Assembly: GCF_900182595.1 (NCBI RefSeq)
Contig: NZ_FXTN01000015.1
Span: forward strand, 82,514 to 146,513
Length of the DNA: 64,000 nt
Direction of reading: 5' to 3'
Source: Pedobacter westerhofensis
Lineage (GTDB): Bacteria; Bacteroidota; Bacteroidia; Sphingobacteriales; Sphingobacteriaceae
Shown: in pieces, positions 51,855 to 60,265 of the stretch
Layout of the letters: every line of letters begins with the position of its first letter
Numbering within the stretch: the stretch's first letter is position 1
The notes under the pieces: generated by a model
What the model was told of the DNA's origin: nothing
What the model saw: the letters and a program-made list of their open reading frames with translations, nothing else
Databases searched by the model: none
Position numbers and translations under genes: made by a program

Positions 51855-52577
51855 TTACCACGGCACTTCGCCTTCTTCCCGGAAAAATTTCCCTGTAGGG
51901 CCGTCAGCATCAAATGTAGCCAGTTTCACGATGGGCTTTGCGCCCTGTGCTGCTGTCTTAAATCCGGCAAAGCCATTGAGGTCGGTAGCTGTATAACCCG
52001 GAGTGGCACTGTTGATCCTGAATTTTGTGTTTTTAAATTCATTGGCCAACGCAATGGTAAATGCATTCAGTGCGGTTTTCGTCGACCCGTACACGTGGTA
52101 CAGATCCCAGTTAGGATTCCGTCCTTCGCTAGTCTGCATTGTCAGGGAGCCTACTTCGCTGGAAACATTCACGATAACCGGCTGGCTTGATTTTTTTAAC
52201 AGTGGCATCATTGCCTGTGTGGTTTGGAGCGCTCCAAAAACATTGGTGTCAAATAATTCTTTTACAATCGATATATCACACTGTGAAATGTTCTGAGGCT
52301 GGGGACCCGCGGTACCGGCGTTATTGATCAATATGTCAAGCACTTCAATTTTTGATGTAAGTTCTGATGCCGCCTGCCGAACGGAACCCAGATCGGCGAC
52401 GTCGATTTTCAAAGCTTCTACATTTAAGATATCCAGTTCTTTCAAACTATCCACCGCCTCCAGACCTTTCTTGAGATCGCGGCAACCCAAAAAAACAAAG
52501 TATCCTAATTCTGCCAGCTGTTTGGCTACTTCAAAGCCAATGCCTTTATTTGCACCGGTAACTAATACGTTTTTCAT
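51855..52577 (-). CDS. Short-chain dehydrogenase/reductase
   Basis: The 240-residue SDR has TGANKGIGFEVAKQL for cofactor binding, ILINNAGTAG, NVSSEVGSL and the catalytic YGSTKTALNAF. It is a classical SDR, likely NADPH-dependent given the carbonyl-reductase-type TGANKGIG start. It sits 37 bases upstream of the DltE-like gene start on the minus strand. Substrate is unknown. Confidence 0.9.
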   Translation of the reverse strand: MKNVLVTGANKGIGFEVAKQLAELGYFVFLGCRDLKKGLEAVDSLKELDILNVEALKIDVADLGSVRQAASELTSKIEVLDILINNAGTAGPQPQNISQCDISIVKELFDTNVFGALQTTQAMMPLLKKSSQPVIVNVSSEVGSLTMQTSEGRNPNWDLYHVYGSTKTALNAFTIALANEFKNTKFRINSATPGYTATDLNGFAGFKTAAQGAKPIVKLATFDADGPTGKFFREEGEVPW

Positions 52578-52616
52578 TCTGTTTCTTTCAAATTTAATTA
52601 ATACACTTCGGCAGGC

Positions 52617-53513
52617 TCAGGCGTTATAAGCCTTCGCGAACTCTTTGGCGTAATCGCTCATCTTCACCTTACCAAGTGATGACGGCCTGTGCTGCTCGTA
52701 ATCTTTAAACAATTCTCCTGTATGCATTGCTGCATTCATTTCAACCAGTCCGGCTGCCTGATTTGGCGCCATGCCAATTGAAACCAATTTGGCTTGCTGC
52801 TGTTCATCCGAAATAACTTCCCATTTTAAATCTGGTATCCCTATAGCCGTACCTAATATTGCTGCAGCTTCATTACACGATAATTCATCGCTTACCACGT
52901 AGCGGAATTTTCTTCCCTGTGCAGGCAATTCCAGTTCTTCAGCTATCGCATCAGCTACATCCAGTGGCGAAACCCAGGCAATTACATCATCTCCGCCGTA
53001 ATTTGCGGTGATCTTTCCGGTATACTTGATTCCCGGAACAAAGCTCAGGAGATTATAGTAAATGGCAAGCGCACGTACATGCGTTAATGATATATTAGCA
53101 GGCAATTCCCTTAAGATATTTTCAACCAGGTGATGGAAGTGGAGCATTCCGTTGCCCTTATTGGTGTGTGCGCCAATACTGCTTAAATGTACTACGTGCT
53201 GCACTCCTGAATCGAGGATAGCTTTCACGAAATTGCGGCCTAGCTTTCCGTAGTAAGCTTCAATATCCAGTTCTTTATCAAAGAAGTCTACCGGCGGCTC
53301 CATCACATATACCGCATCTGCACCTGAAAATGCAGAAGTAAGAAATTCAGCGTCCTCTACCGAACCGATTGCTGGTTTAGCGCCAAGTGCTTCAATGGTC
53401 GATTTCTTTTTCGGATCCGAACTGATGACCGTAACAACATGGCCTTTTGAAATCAGATCTTTTGCCAAGGGGCTTCCTATGTTCCCCAATGAACCTGTGA
53501 GTGTTATTTCCAT
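52617..53513 (-). CDS. NmrA-type NAD(P)-binding protein
   Basis: The 298-residue protein is an atypical SDR of the NmrA/quinone-oxidoreductase-2 group. The glycine-rich motif is TGSLGNIGSPLAKDL and the catalytic YxxxK triad is not preserved. Members sense NADP or reduce quinones. It is the first gene of the minus-strand module with two SDRs and the AraC gene. A CAAAAATA just upstream (53533-53540) is a -7 match on the minus strand but very close to the ATG. Confidence 0.87.
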   Translation of the reverse strand: MEITLTGSLGNIGSPLAKDLISKGHVVTVISSDPKKKSTIEALGAKPAIGSVEDAEFLTSAFSGADAVYVMEPPVDFFDKELDIEAYYGKLGRNFVKAILDSGVQHVVHLSSIGAHTNKGNGMLHFHHLVENILRELPANISLTHVRALAIYYNLLSFVPGIKYTGKITANYGGDDVIAWVSPLDVADAIAEELELPAQGRKFRYVVSDELSCNEAAAILGTAIGIPDLKWEVISDEQQQAKLVSIGMAPNQAAGLVEMNAAMHTGELFKDYEQHRPSSLGKVKMSDYAKEFAKAYNA

Positions 53514-53679
53514 TTGTTCTGTTTTTTTTATGCAAAAATATGATGCTACGATAATACTAATGTATCCCGATCTGACTTTATTGTAATTAAAACTGACCTC
53601 CCTTGAATTCGCAGATGTTTGTAAGAAGGGTGGTATTTAAGGCGGCAATTAAATAATGCATATTTTCAATTGTATCAAA

Positions 53680-53687
53680 TATTTTTG
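53680..53687 (+). promoter_or_regulatory. -7 element of the mobilization operon
   Basis: TATTTTTG is an exact -7 consensus match whose last three bases form the first bases of the shared operator copy C. A repressor bound there would block transcription. No clear -33 TTTG is present at the right spacing. Confidence 0.45.
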
Positions 53688-53710
53688 ACAACGACCTAAT
53701 AGGTTGTCAA
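53685..53710. promoter_or_regulatory. Shared palindromic operator, copy C
   Basis: TTGACAAC (53685-53692) and GTTGTCAA (53703-53710) are perfect 8-base arms around a 10-base spacer with ACCT-AAT-AGGT symmetry. It overlaps the -7 element of the mobilization leader. Copy A before the recombinase operon differs only in the spacer and last arm base. Confidence 0.65.
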
Positions 53711-53761
53711 AGACTTATTTTTCTACAACTCAATTTTGGCTTTGAATTAATTAACAAAGTC

Positions 53762-53941
53762 ATGATAAAGACCCATAAAAAAAAGCCTTTCAAGGTCAGC
53801 GATTTTTTAGGCAACTTTCAGCCAAAAATCAAAAGAATTAAAGTGGAACCTCGTCACAGGATCAGGCAACTATTAAGATCAACTATACCATTAACCTTGG
53901 TCAAGAATCAAAGGCAATTTGATGAGCAACTTATTATCTAA
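53762..53941 (+). CDS. Basic 59-residue protein in the mobilization leader
   Basis: A microORF encodes a 59-residue, strongly basic peptide: MIKTHKKKPFKV, then SDFLGNFQPKIKRIKVEPRH, then RIRQLLRSTIPLTL. It starts 52 bases after the operator and lies about 80 bases upstream of the oriT hairpins. A second, frameshifted copy occurs at 46389. Conservation between the copies supports it being a gene of the ancestral element, possibly a DNA-binding accessory of the relaxosome, though it is too short and uncharacterised to be certain. Confidence 0.55.
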   Translation: MIKTHKKKPFKVSDFLGNFQPKIKRIKVEPRHRIRQLLRSTIPLTLVKNQRQFDEQLII

Positions 53942-54023
53942 GTCAAGCCATCACATCAAGAAATTTTAAAAGATTTATTAACTCATTCCGAAGGTCACGG
54001 AAGGCCTCGGCTGATCTGCATTG

Positions 54024-54115
54024 AAGCTCGCGTGAGCTTAGCAAAGATGTATTTTCGTATACGAAAATCTCTTTGCCGTCCATTCGGACGGAGGATCACT
54101 CGGAACTCGTGATCC
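54024..54115 (+). other. Candidate origin of transfer (oriT)
   Basis: Four hairpins stand in a row between the leader microORF and mobC. They are AAGCTC-GCGT-GAGCTT (54024-54039); a 36-base imperfect hairpin GCAAAGA...TCTTTGC with the 18-base perfect palindrome ATTTTCGTATACGAAAAT at its centre (54041-54076); CCGTCC-ATTC-GGACGG (54076-54091); and GGATCAC-N9-GTGATCC (54093-54115). MobC starts 24 bases later. Clustered inverted repeats next to relaxase genes are a general feature of oriT. The nick site cannot be read. Confidence 0.6.
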
Positions 54116-54139
54116 TGAAGTCATTGATAAGTGTAGCCT

Positions 54140-54547
54140 ATGTCAAGGAGAAAAGCCAAAGATCAGGACAACATATTAAGTCATCCAATAATTGTCAGGC
54201 TTACCGAAAATCAGTTTATTAAGCTTGAAAAAATCCGTATGGAAAGTGACATCAAAACCATTGGTGAAGTTGTGCGGAAGATTCTTAACAACCGTCCAAT
54301 AAAGCTTCTTCACAAAGATGTTTCTATGAACCTGCCAATGGAGGAAATGGCACTGATCCGCAAAGAGATCAAAAGCATAGGGGTAAATATAAATCAGCAG
54401 ACTCACCGTTTTCACATTAGCCAGAACGATACAGAAAGATCCTTCCATGCCATAAAAACATCTGAAACATATAAAACGATAGAGCCAAAAATAGATCGGC
54501 TATTGGCCATCATATCTAAACTAGCAGAAAAATGGTTGCAAGAATAA
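54140..54547 (+). CDS. mobC: Mobilization protein MobC, relaxosome accessory
   Basis: The 135-residue protein is basic and helical, with an N-terminal ribbon-helix-helix-like stretch (IIVRLTENQFIKLEKIR) and a central NINQQTHRFHISQN segment typical of MobC accessory proteins. It would bind oriT and help the relaxase open the strands. It overlaps the mobB start by 16 bases, so translation of the two is coupled. Confidence 0.82.
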   Translation: MSRRKAKDQDNILSHPIIVRLTENQFIKLEKIRMESDIKTIGEVVRKILNNRPIKLLHKDVSMNLPMEEMALIRKEIKSIGVNINQQTHRFHISQNDTERSFHAIKTSETYKTIEPKIDRLLAIISKLAEKWLQE

Positions 54548-55791
54548 AGATCGGCACAAGTATACGTGGCATCCTTCATTACAACGAAAATAAGGTTGCT
54601 GAAGGTGAAGCAAAGCTGATACTGGCTAGCGGATTTGCCGGAGAGATTGAAAACATGACTTTCCATAATAAGCTGCAAAGGTTCGAACATCTGACTGAAC
54701 TTAAACCAACGGTTAAAACCAATGCCCTTCATATATCCTTAAACTTTGATTCCTCAGAAAAAATCAGCAGTTCCAAAATGCAGGAAATCGCCATAGCATA
54801 TATGGAGAAGATTGGCTTTGGTGATCAACCTTATTTAGTTTACAGGCACAATGATGCAGGCCATCAGCATCTCCATATTGCGACAACAAGTATTCAGCGT
54901 AACAGTGAAGCGATCAATCTGCATAATATTGGGAGAACCTTATCAGAACCCGCACGGAAATCTATTGAAAAGGAATTTGATCTGGTCGTGGCAGAGTCAA
55001 AGAAATTTAAACAGGAATCAGGTCTTAAACCTGCTGACCTTGAAAAAGCAAAATACGGCAGGTCATCCACAAAAAGGCAAATAAGTAACGTCTTAGCAGG
55101 AGTAATCAAAGAATATAAATATACTTCTATTGGTGAGTTAAATGCTGTTCTCAGACAATTTAATGTAACGGCAAACAGAGGAAAAGAGGATACAGAAATG
55201 TTTGCTAAAAAAGGATTGATCTATTCTTTGGTAGATAAAAAGGGAAACAAAATTGGGGTTTCAATCAAGGCAAGCGCATTTTACAGTAAGCCAACTTTAA
55301 GGAATCTGGAAAAAAGATTCGGCACCAATAAAGAAAAGCGTAAGCCTTTCAGGCAAGGGTTAATCAAGAAAATTAGTAAAGTTCTCTCTAAATACGAACG
55401 GTTCACTATTGAAACCCTAAATGCTGAACTCAAAAGGGATAGTGTAACATTGGTGTTAAGGAAAAATGATCAGGGGCGTATATATGGAACGACCTTTATT
55501 GACCATAAAAACAAAGTGGTTTTTAATGGTAGTGATTTAGGAAAACTATACAGTGCAAACTCCATTGCAGCACAGATCAGCTCATCCGACCAATTGAGAT
55601 CCTATTTAAAGCCTACCGACAGCCAGTCATCCTATCTGAAGTCTGAACCATCAAAGTCTGCTAATACCTATTTGGAACCAATCGCCACGAGGGGGATTCT
55701 GGATGAATTACTAGGTAAATCTCAGCCTGACTATATGCCAGGAATACCACGGAAAAAGAAGAAAAAAAGAAACCAGGGATTAACCCTTTAA
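54532..55791 (+). CDS. mobB: MobB-type relaxase
   Basis: The 419-residue protein has the relaxase/mobilization nuclease domain in its first 200 residues: IKIGTSIRGILHYNENKV at the N-terminus (probable catalytic Tyr), LHISLNF, and the metal-binding HxH-type motif RHNDAGHQHLHIATTS. The C-terminal half is a basic, low-complexity region. It nicks oriT and pilots the strand into the recipient. Preceded by mobC and followed by the coupling protein gene after 10 bases. Confidence 0.9.
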   Translation: MVARIKIGTSIRGILHYNENKVAEGEAKLILASGFAGEIENMTFHNKLQRFEHLTELKPTVKTNALHISLNFDSSEKISSSKMQEIAIAYMEKIGFGDQPYLVYRHNDAGHQHLHIATTSIQRNSEAINLHNIGRTLSEPARKSIEKEFDLVVAESKKFKQESGLKPADLEKAKYGRSSTKRQISNVLAGVIKEYKYTSIGELNAVLRQFNVTANRGKEDTEMFAKKGLIYSLVDKKGNKIGVSIKASAFYSKPTLRNLEKRFGTNKEKRKPFRQGLIKKISKVLSKYERFTIETLNAELKRDSVTLVLRKNDQGRIYGTTFIDHKNKVVFNGSDLGKLYSANSIAAQISSSDQLRSYLKPTDSQSSYLKSEPSKSANTYLEPIATRGILDELLGKSQPDYMPGIPRKKKKKRNQGLTL

Positions 55792-55801
55792 ACACAATTT
55801 T

Positions 55802-57850
55802 ATGAATACAGGTGAAGACACACAAGGCTTGCGCAAAATCATAGATTTTACAAGGCTAATCAGCATTTTCATACTGTCCATCCATTTTTATATTTGCTGT
55901 TACTCAGCATTCAAAAATTGGGGATGGACAGCAAATATTACCGACAGGATAATCTACAACATTGCCAAGACTGGGTTATTTGATAATCTGCTTAAACCAA
56001 AATTAGCTGTTTTATTATTTTTAGCCATCTCTCTTTTTGGTGTTAAAGGCAAAAAAGATGAAAAATTGCAAAGTAGCTCAATTGTAGCCTACTTACTGAC
56101 AGGTCTTTTATTATACTTTATTAGTGTTTTATGCCTGTTATTACCTCTTAACTTATTGCTGGTTGCTTCTTTATACATAGGTATAACATCAATCGGTTAC
56201 ATGCTTATACTAACAGGTGGAGGATTATTATCAAGGTTGATAAAAGACAAGCTAAATCAAGACACATTTAATACAGATAACGAGACGTTTCCACAAGAGG
56301 AAAGGCTGTTAGAAAATGATTCTTCAGTAAATCTTCCGGCAAAATACAATCTAAAAGGCAAGATCCGTGATTCTTACATTAATCTAATCTCTATGACACG
56401 GGGGTTATTGGTTTCCGGAAGTCCGGGTGCTGGAAAAAGTTATTTCGTTATCCGTCATGTTATAGACCAACAAATAAAGAAAGGATTTTCGATGTTTTTG
56501 TATGACTTCAAATATGACGATCTGACCAAGATTGCTTATAACAAGTTGTTAGCGTATCAAGACAATTATAAAATCAAGCCTAAATTCTATGTAATTAATT
56601 TCGATGATTTAAGCCGTACCCACAGGTGCAACCCTTTAGATCCTGACAGTATGGAAGACATTACAGATGCTACCGAAGCCAGCCGTACAATAATGTTGGG
56701 ACTTAATAAGGACTGGATAAAAAAAACTGGCGATTTTTTCGTCGAATCGCCAATCAATTTTTTAACCGCAGTGATTTGGTATCTCCGAAAGTATGAAAAC
56801 GGAAAGTTTTGTACGCTACCACATGTAATTGAATTAATGCAGGCTGATTATGATAAGCTGTTTGCAGTGTTGCAGGAAGAAGATGAGATAAAAGTATTGA
56901 TTAATCCTTTTATCTCGGCATATAGGAACAAAGCGATGGCGCAGTTGGAAGGTCAGATTGCATCGGCCAAAATCGGACTTGCCAGATTATCCTCACCGCA
57001 ATTGTATTATGTTTTAAATGGGAACGATTTCACTCTTGATGTTAATAATCCGCAAGAGCCAAAGATCGTCTGTATTGGTAACAATCCTCAGAAGATTCAA
57101 ACTTACGGAGCAGTGTTATCCCTGTATGTTTCTAAAATGATGAAACTGGTCAACAGGAAGAATCAGCTCAAATGTTCTCTTGTCTTCGACGAATTTCCTA
57201 CAATTTATATTGGTGGCTCTTCGGGCATCGATGGACTTTTGGCAACCGCCAGAAGTAATAAGGTTGCAACTACATTAGCAGTACAAGATTTCAGCCAGTT
57301 AAAGAAAGATTATGGTGCTGAACAAGCCGATGTCATAACCGGTATAGTTGGTAATGTTATCAGTGGACAGGTTACTGGAGATACAGCCAAAAAGTTATCT
57401 GAAACCTTTGGGAAGATTGTTCAGGACAGAGAGAGCAGGAGTATTAATAGTTCAGATATTTCAATTTCTAAATCAACACAAATGGATTCTGCGATACCTG
57501 CATCAAAGATCGCTTCACTTTCATCGGGAGAATTTGTTGGTTTCGTGGCAGACACGCCAGATCAGAAAATCAAACTTAAAATGTTTCATGCGGAAATACA
57601 GAATGATCATGATTCAATTGCTGAAGAGGAAAAGAACTATAAGCCTATACCTGTTATCGAGAAAGTCACTTACGGTGATATTATGGAGAACTACACAAGG
57701 ATTAAGGAAGATATTGATCAGTTATTTGAAATAGAACTGGAGAAAATTTTAGTCAGGCAATCCAAAGAGGAAGAGCCAGAACCTAAAAAACCACTGCCTG
57801 ATGAAAATAAGGAAGACGAAGAAGAAGCCGAAAAGGACATTTCCCGTTAA
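55802..57850 (+). CDS. VirD4/TraG-type coupling protein
   Basis: The 682-residue protein has two or three N-terminal membrane helices (about residues 16-40, 60-80, 95-145), then an ATPase domain with Walker A LVSGSPGAGKSYFVI and Walker B SLVFDEFPTIYIGG, plus the TraG/VirD4 C-terminal region with ATTLAVQDFSQLKKDYG. The last 30 residues are acidic. It recruits the relaxase-DNA complex to a type IV secretion channel. No channel components are encoded in the window, so it must use a helper system. Confidence 0.92.
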   Translation: MNTGEDTQGLRKIIDFTRLISIFILSIHFYICCYSAFKNWGWTANITDRIIYNIAKTGLFDNLLKPKLAVLLFLAISLFGVKGKKDEKLQSSSIVAYLLTGLLLYFISVLCLLLPLNLLLVASLYIGITSIGYMLILTGGGLLSRLIKDKLNQDTFNTDNETFPQEERLLENDSSVNLPAKYNLKGKIRDSYINLISMTRGLLVSGSPGAGKSYFVIRHVIDQQIKKGFSMFLYDFKYDDLTKIAYNKLLAYQDNYKIKPKFYVINFDDLSRTHRCNPLDPDSMEDITDATEASRTIMLGLNKDWIKKTGDFFVESPINFLTAVIWYLRKYENGKFCTLPHVIELMQADYDKLFAVLQEEDEIKVLINPFISAYRNKAMAQLEGQIASAKIGLARLSSPQLYYVLNGNDFTLDVNNPQEPKIVCIGNNPQKIQTYGAVLSLYVSKMMKLVNRKNQLKCSLVFDEFPTIYIGGSSGIDGLLATARSNKVATTLAVQDFSQLKKDYGAEQADVITGIVGNVISGQVTGDTAKKLSETFGKIVQDRESRSINSSDISISKSTQMDSAIPASKIASLSSGEFVGFVADTPDQKIKLKMFHAEIQNDHDSIAEEEKNYKPIPVIEKVTYGDIMENYTRIKEDIDQLFEIELEKILVRQSKEEEPEPKKPLPDENKEDEEEAEKDISR

Positions 57851-57968
57851 ATAAAAACTGTTATTTTATTTAAAATATTGCTAAAGGAACTGTTTTATTA
57901 TGAACCTCAGGTTGGTGACATTGCAAAAGAAACAGAAGACAGATTTAGCCGAAAGCCCCTTATTAATG

Positions 57969-58708
57969 TTAAATCATTAACAAACCACCATCTACAACAT
58001 AAGAACTTCCTGTAACATAGCTTGCTTCGTCTGACAATAAAAATGCAGCTACCGCAGCTGCTTCATGAGGATCGCCTAACCGTTTCAATAAAACCACTTT
58101 AGAAAGTTCCTCTTCAAATTGTTGTCGCAGTTCTTCTGGAAGACCACCGCGTAGATTACTGTTTATAGGGCTTGGAACGAGTGAATTACCCGTATTTTTC
58201 GTGGTGCAAATTCTGCCGCCCAACTACGAGCTGCTGCTAGAATAGCTGCTTTGCTTGCTGAATATAACGATATGGAAGGCTGCCCTTCGTATACGGCGCT
58301 AGATGATGTCACTAACACTGAGCCACCCTCGTTTATATAAGGAGCTAACGCACGCATTTGGAGCATTGGAGTAACGACATTTACTGTAAACATTTTGTTC
58401 ATCGTATCTCTATCGACTGTAATGATGTCACCGCCGATTGCACAAGCGGCATTTAACCACAATCCGTCTAAATTTCCAATTTTTTTTACTACAGACACGA
58501 GCCTTTCGGGAGAATTGTCATCTTCGGCATTATCCATCACTACAGTAACATTTTTACCTAAATGCTCTGTTGCTGAAATCAAATGTTCTTCTGTTCGTCC
58601 TGTAATAATAACCTTTGCACCTTCACTAACTAACCTTTTGGCTCCTGCTAGTCCGATTTTACTGCTACCGCCAGTTATTAGGATGGTCTTATTCTCAAAT
58701 CTGCTCAT
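57969..58708 (-). pseudogene. Frameshifted SDR gene
   Basis: The N-terminal two-thirds (from MSRFENKTILITGG at 58708) carries an SDR with TGGSSKIG, LWLNAACAIGG, catalytic region TSSSAVYEG and YSASKAAILAA. After KIRV the frame shifts near 58186-58190. The C-terminal third continues in a different frame (NSLVPSPINSNLRGGLPEEL, then FLLSDEASYVTGSSYVVDGGLLMI to 57969). One base is missing relative to the expected reading (KIRVNSLVPSPIN). It is a pseudogene unless the missing base is a sequencing error. Confidence 0.8.
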
Positions 58709-59088
58709 ATATAAAATCCAGTTATCATCGGTAAAGTTAGAAAATTTGTCTATCTGCAAGGAAGCTTAAATCTCTTTTGGCAGGGAAATGGAACATCTAA
58801 ATCGGAAAGGACTTCATCGTATGATATTGATAGGAACACTTTTAGGACAGGTTTATCACGATTGTTGTTGCGAGTGCCGAAAAGTGACCGAAATTCATTG
58901 CGAGTATTGGCGCAGGTAGGATGCATTAGGTTCATCGAAAGCCTGCCGGACGCTTTTTTTAGAAGCTTAGTAGTTCCGGTCAGTATTCTTCTATCAATTT
59001 TCATAAAATTAGAATATAAATCTACAGAATTTCCGTTATTTCTAACTGAACTTGTGTATATGATATTTTACTAGTATTGACTGATAGG
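58709..59088. other. Region with a doubtful small ORF
   Basis: This 380-base gap upstream of the frameshifted SDR holds only an 84-codon minus-strand ORF (58750-59004, MKIDRRILTGTTKLLKKASG) of unlikely family character. Its composition gives no membrane or signal features. It may be the tail of a decayed gene. No promoter or palindrome stood out. Confidence 0.35.
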
Positions 59089-59637
59089 TCAACTATGATA
59101 TACAAAAGAACCAGTGTTCTTCTGATTGTATCTATTTAGAGAACCTTTTTTAATGGAATATAACAATGCGCTTGAAAATTCACTGGTTTTAAAATCAGCC
59201 CGAAATCGTTTTTGACAATCTTGGACTATACTTTTTAAAGTTCTTTCTTCTTTGGGTTGATTTGTCTTCTTGAAATAACCTTCATTAGTAAGAATACGAA
59301 TGGCTTCTGCTGCCGTTATTGGTTTTGCTTTAGGTATTTTATCTTTTATGATCTTATTATTCTTTCTATAGAGATCAATACCAATATCATAAAAGGGTAT
59401 CTGAAAATCTATGACAAATAGTTCCATGATATGTATCTCCATCGCTCCAGCTATAGCAAATATATTACTGATAGAGGTATTCCCCTTACCATAAATTATT
59501 CTATAAACTTGCTTTGATGTGAAGCCTGTACGATCCGCAAGCGCCTCAACAGGAATATTTTTGTCAATAATAAGCTTTTGTATTCTATCTCTAAGTTTCC
59601 TCAAATTCTTGGTATCAATATATTGTTTTCTACCCAT
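59089..59637 (-). CDS. XRE-like helix-turn-helix regulator
   Basis: The 182-residue protein has an N-terminal lambda-repressor-like HTH (LADRTGFTSKQVYRIIYGKGNTSISNIFAIAGAM, about residues 30-65), then a region without recognised domain. A C-terminal lysine- and arginine-rich segment (RTLKSIVQDCQKRFRADFKTSEFSSALLYSIKKGSL) resembles a second DNA- or protein-contact region. It lies divergent to the plus-strand promoter that leads toward the SusC locus, so it is a candidate regulator of that locus. Confidence 0.75.
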   Translation of the reverse strand: MGRKQYIDTKNLRKLRDRIQKLIIDKNIPVEALADRTGFTSKQVYRIIYGKGNTSISNIFAIAGAMEIHIMELFVIDFQIPFYDIGIDLYRKNNKIIKDKIPKAKPITAAEAIRILTNEGYFKKTNQPKEERTLKSIVQDCQKRFRADFKTSEFSSALLYSIKKGSLNRYNQKNTGSFVYHS

Positions 59638-59678
59638 TGAGTAAAAAGAAGGGTATTAAATTTATTTTATAAGTCTTA

Positions 59679-59709
59679 TTTGACATATTAATTTTTTTTA
59701 ATATATTTG
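59679..59709 (+). promoter_or_regulatory. Promoter upstream of the susC leader
   Basis: TTTG (59679-59682) and TATATTTG (59702-59709) are 19 bases apart, both exact. Transcription would begin near 59716 and run through all of the palindromes before reaching the small ORF at 60266 and susC at 60511. Confidence 0.7.
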
Positions 59710-59815
59710 TTCTTTCCTGTTTTACAGCATTTTAATGTAGAATTATATGGCACTGAAATACTAGAAATTGCCTTTCAAATAAAGGCATTTAATTAAGAGT
59801 CTCGTCGCAAAAAGT

Positions 59816-59928
59816 TTGACAGCCAAGAAGCGAGGCAGTAAGATTAATGCCCATATCACTTTAAGTACATATCTTTGTGCTTGAAATAGGTATGGGCTTT
59901 ACTGTAAATCCACGTTCTTGGCTGTCAA
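59816..59928. repeat. 113-bp MITE-like inverted-repeat unit
   Basis: TTGACAGCCAAGAA (59816-59829) and TTCTTGGCTGTCAA (59915-59928) are perfect 14-base terminal inverted repeats. Inside them are nested arms CAGTAA/TTACTG and GCCCATA/TATGGGC. Such a compact, nested palindrome is typical of small non-autonomous transposable elements or of a strongly folded RNA. No clear target duplication was found. Confidence 0.6.
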
Positions 59929-60102
59929 CTAAGATGCGGTGGTATGTAGGGCCCTACCTATTTTACTGTCCGCCAATCGCAACTTCGAGGCTCGTTATAC
60001 ATAACGAGTGATGGAAGAAAAACATATACATATTTACTTTATTCATTTTTCGGTTGGAATCCATCCGCCTTAACTGTATTAACTGGTTTAATGTTTCCTA
60101 AA

Positions 60103-60243
60103 CCGCCCCTGCCAAGAATCGTAATTTAGCAAACAGTTGAACCATGCCTATAATGGGTATGGTGCTTCACTTGTTATTTCAATCCTGGCAGGGGCGGGTA
60201 ACGGGTGTTAGCCCTGCCCATTTAAGGTTTACCAACCCGTTAC
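60103..60243. repeat. Two adjoining palindromes
   Basis: CCGCCCCTGCCA (60103-60114) is mirrored exactly by TGGCAGGGGCGG (60186-60197), with an inner ACCAT/ATGGT stem. Directly next to it GTAACGGGT (60198-60206) is mirrored by ACCCGTTAC (60235-60243). These GC-rich palindromes stand out from the AT-rich surroundings. Confidence 0.65.
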
Positions 60244-60265
60244 ATAACCGAATTTCCAATAAATT

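Larger units (their letters stand above)
59638..60265. other. Palindrome-rich leader region before the susC locus
   Basis: This 628-base stretch encodes no convincing protein. It carries a consensus promoter (59679-59709), a 113-base inverted-repeat unit (59816-59928), GTAGGGCCCTAC (59946-59957), CTCGTTAT-AC-ATAACGAG (59991-60008), and a 95-base inverted-repeat unit and 46-base unit (60103-60243) described separately. Together they could form a structured leader RNA of over 500 bases. Confidence 0.6.

Noticed and set aside
59991..60243. Integron attC sites
   Set aside because: Inverted repeats and a GTTATAC-like core looked suggestive, but the RYYYAAC/GTTRRRY core pairs and an integrase were not found.
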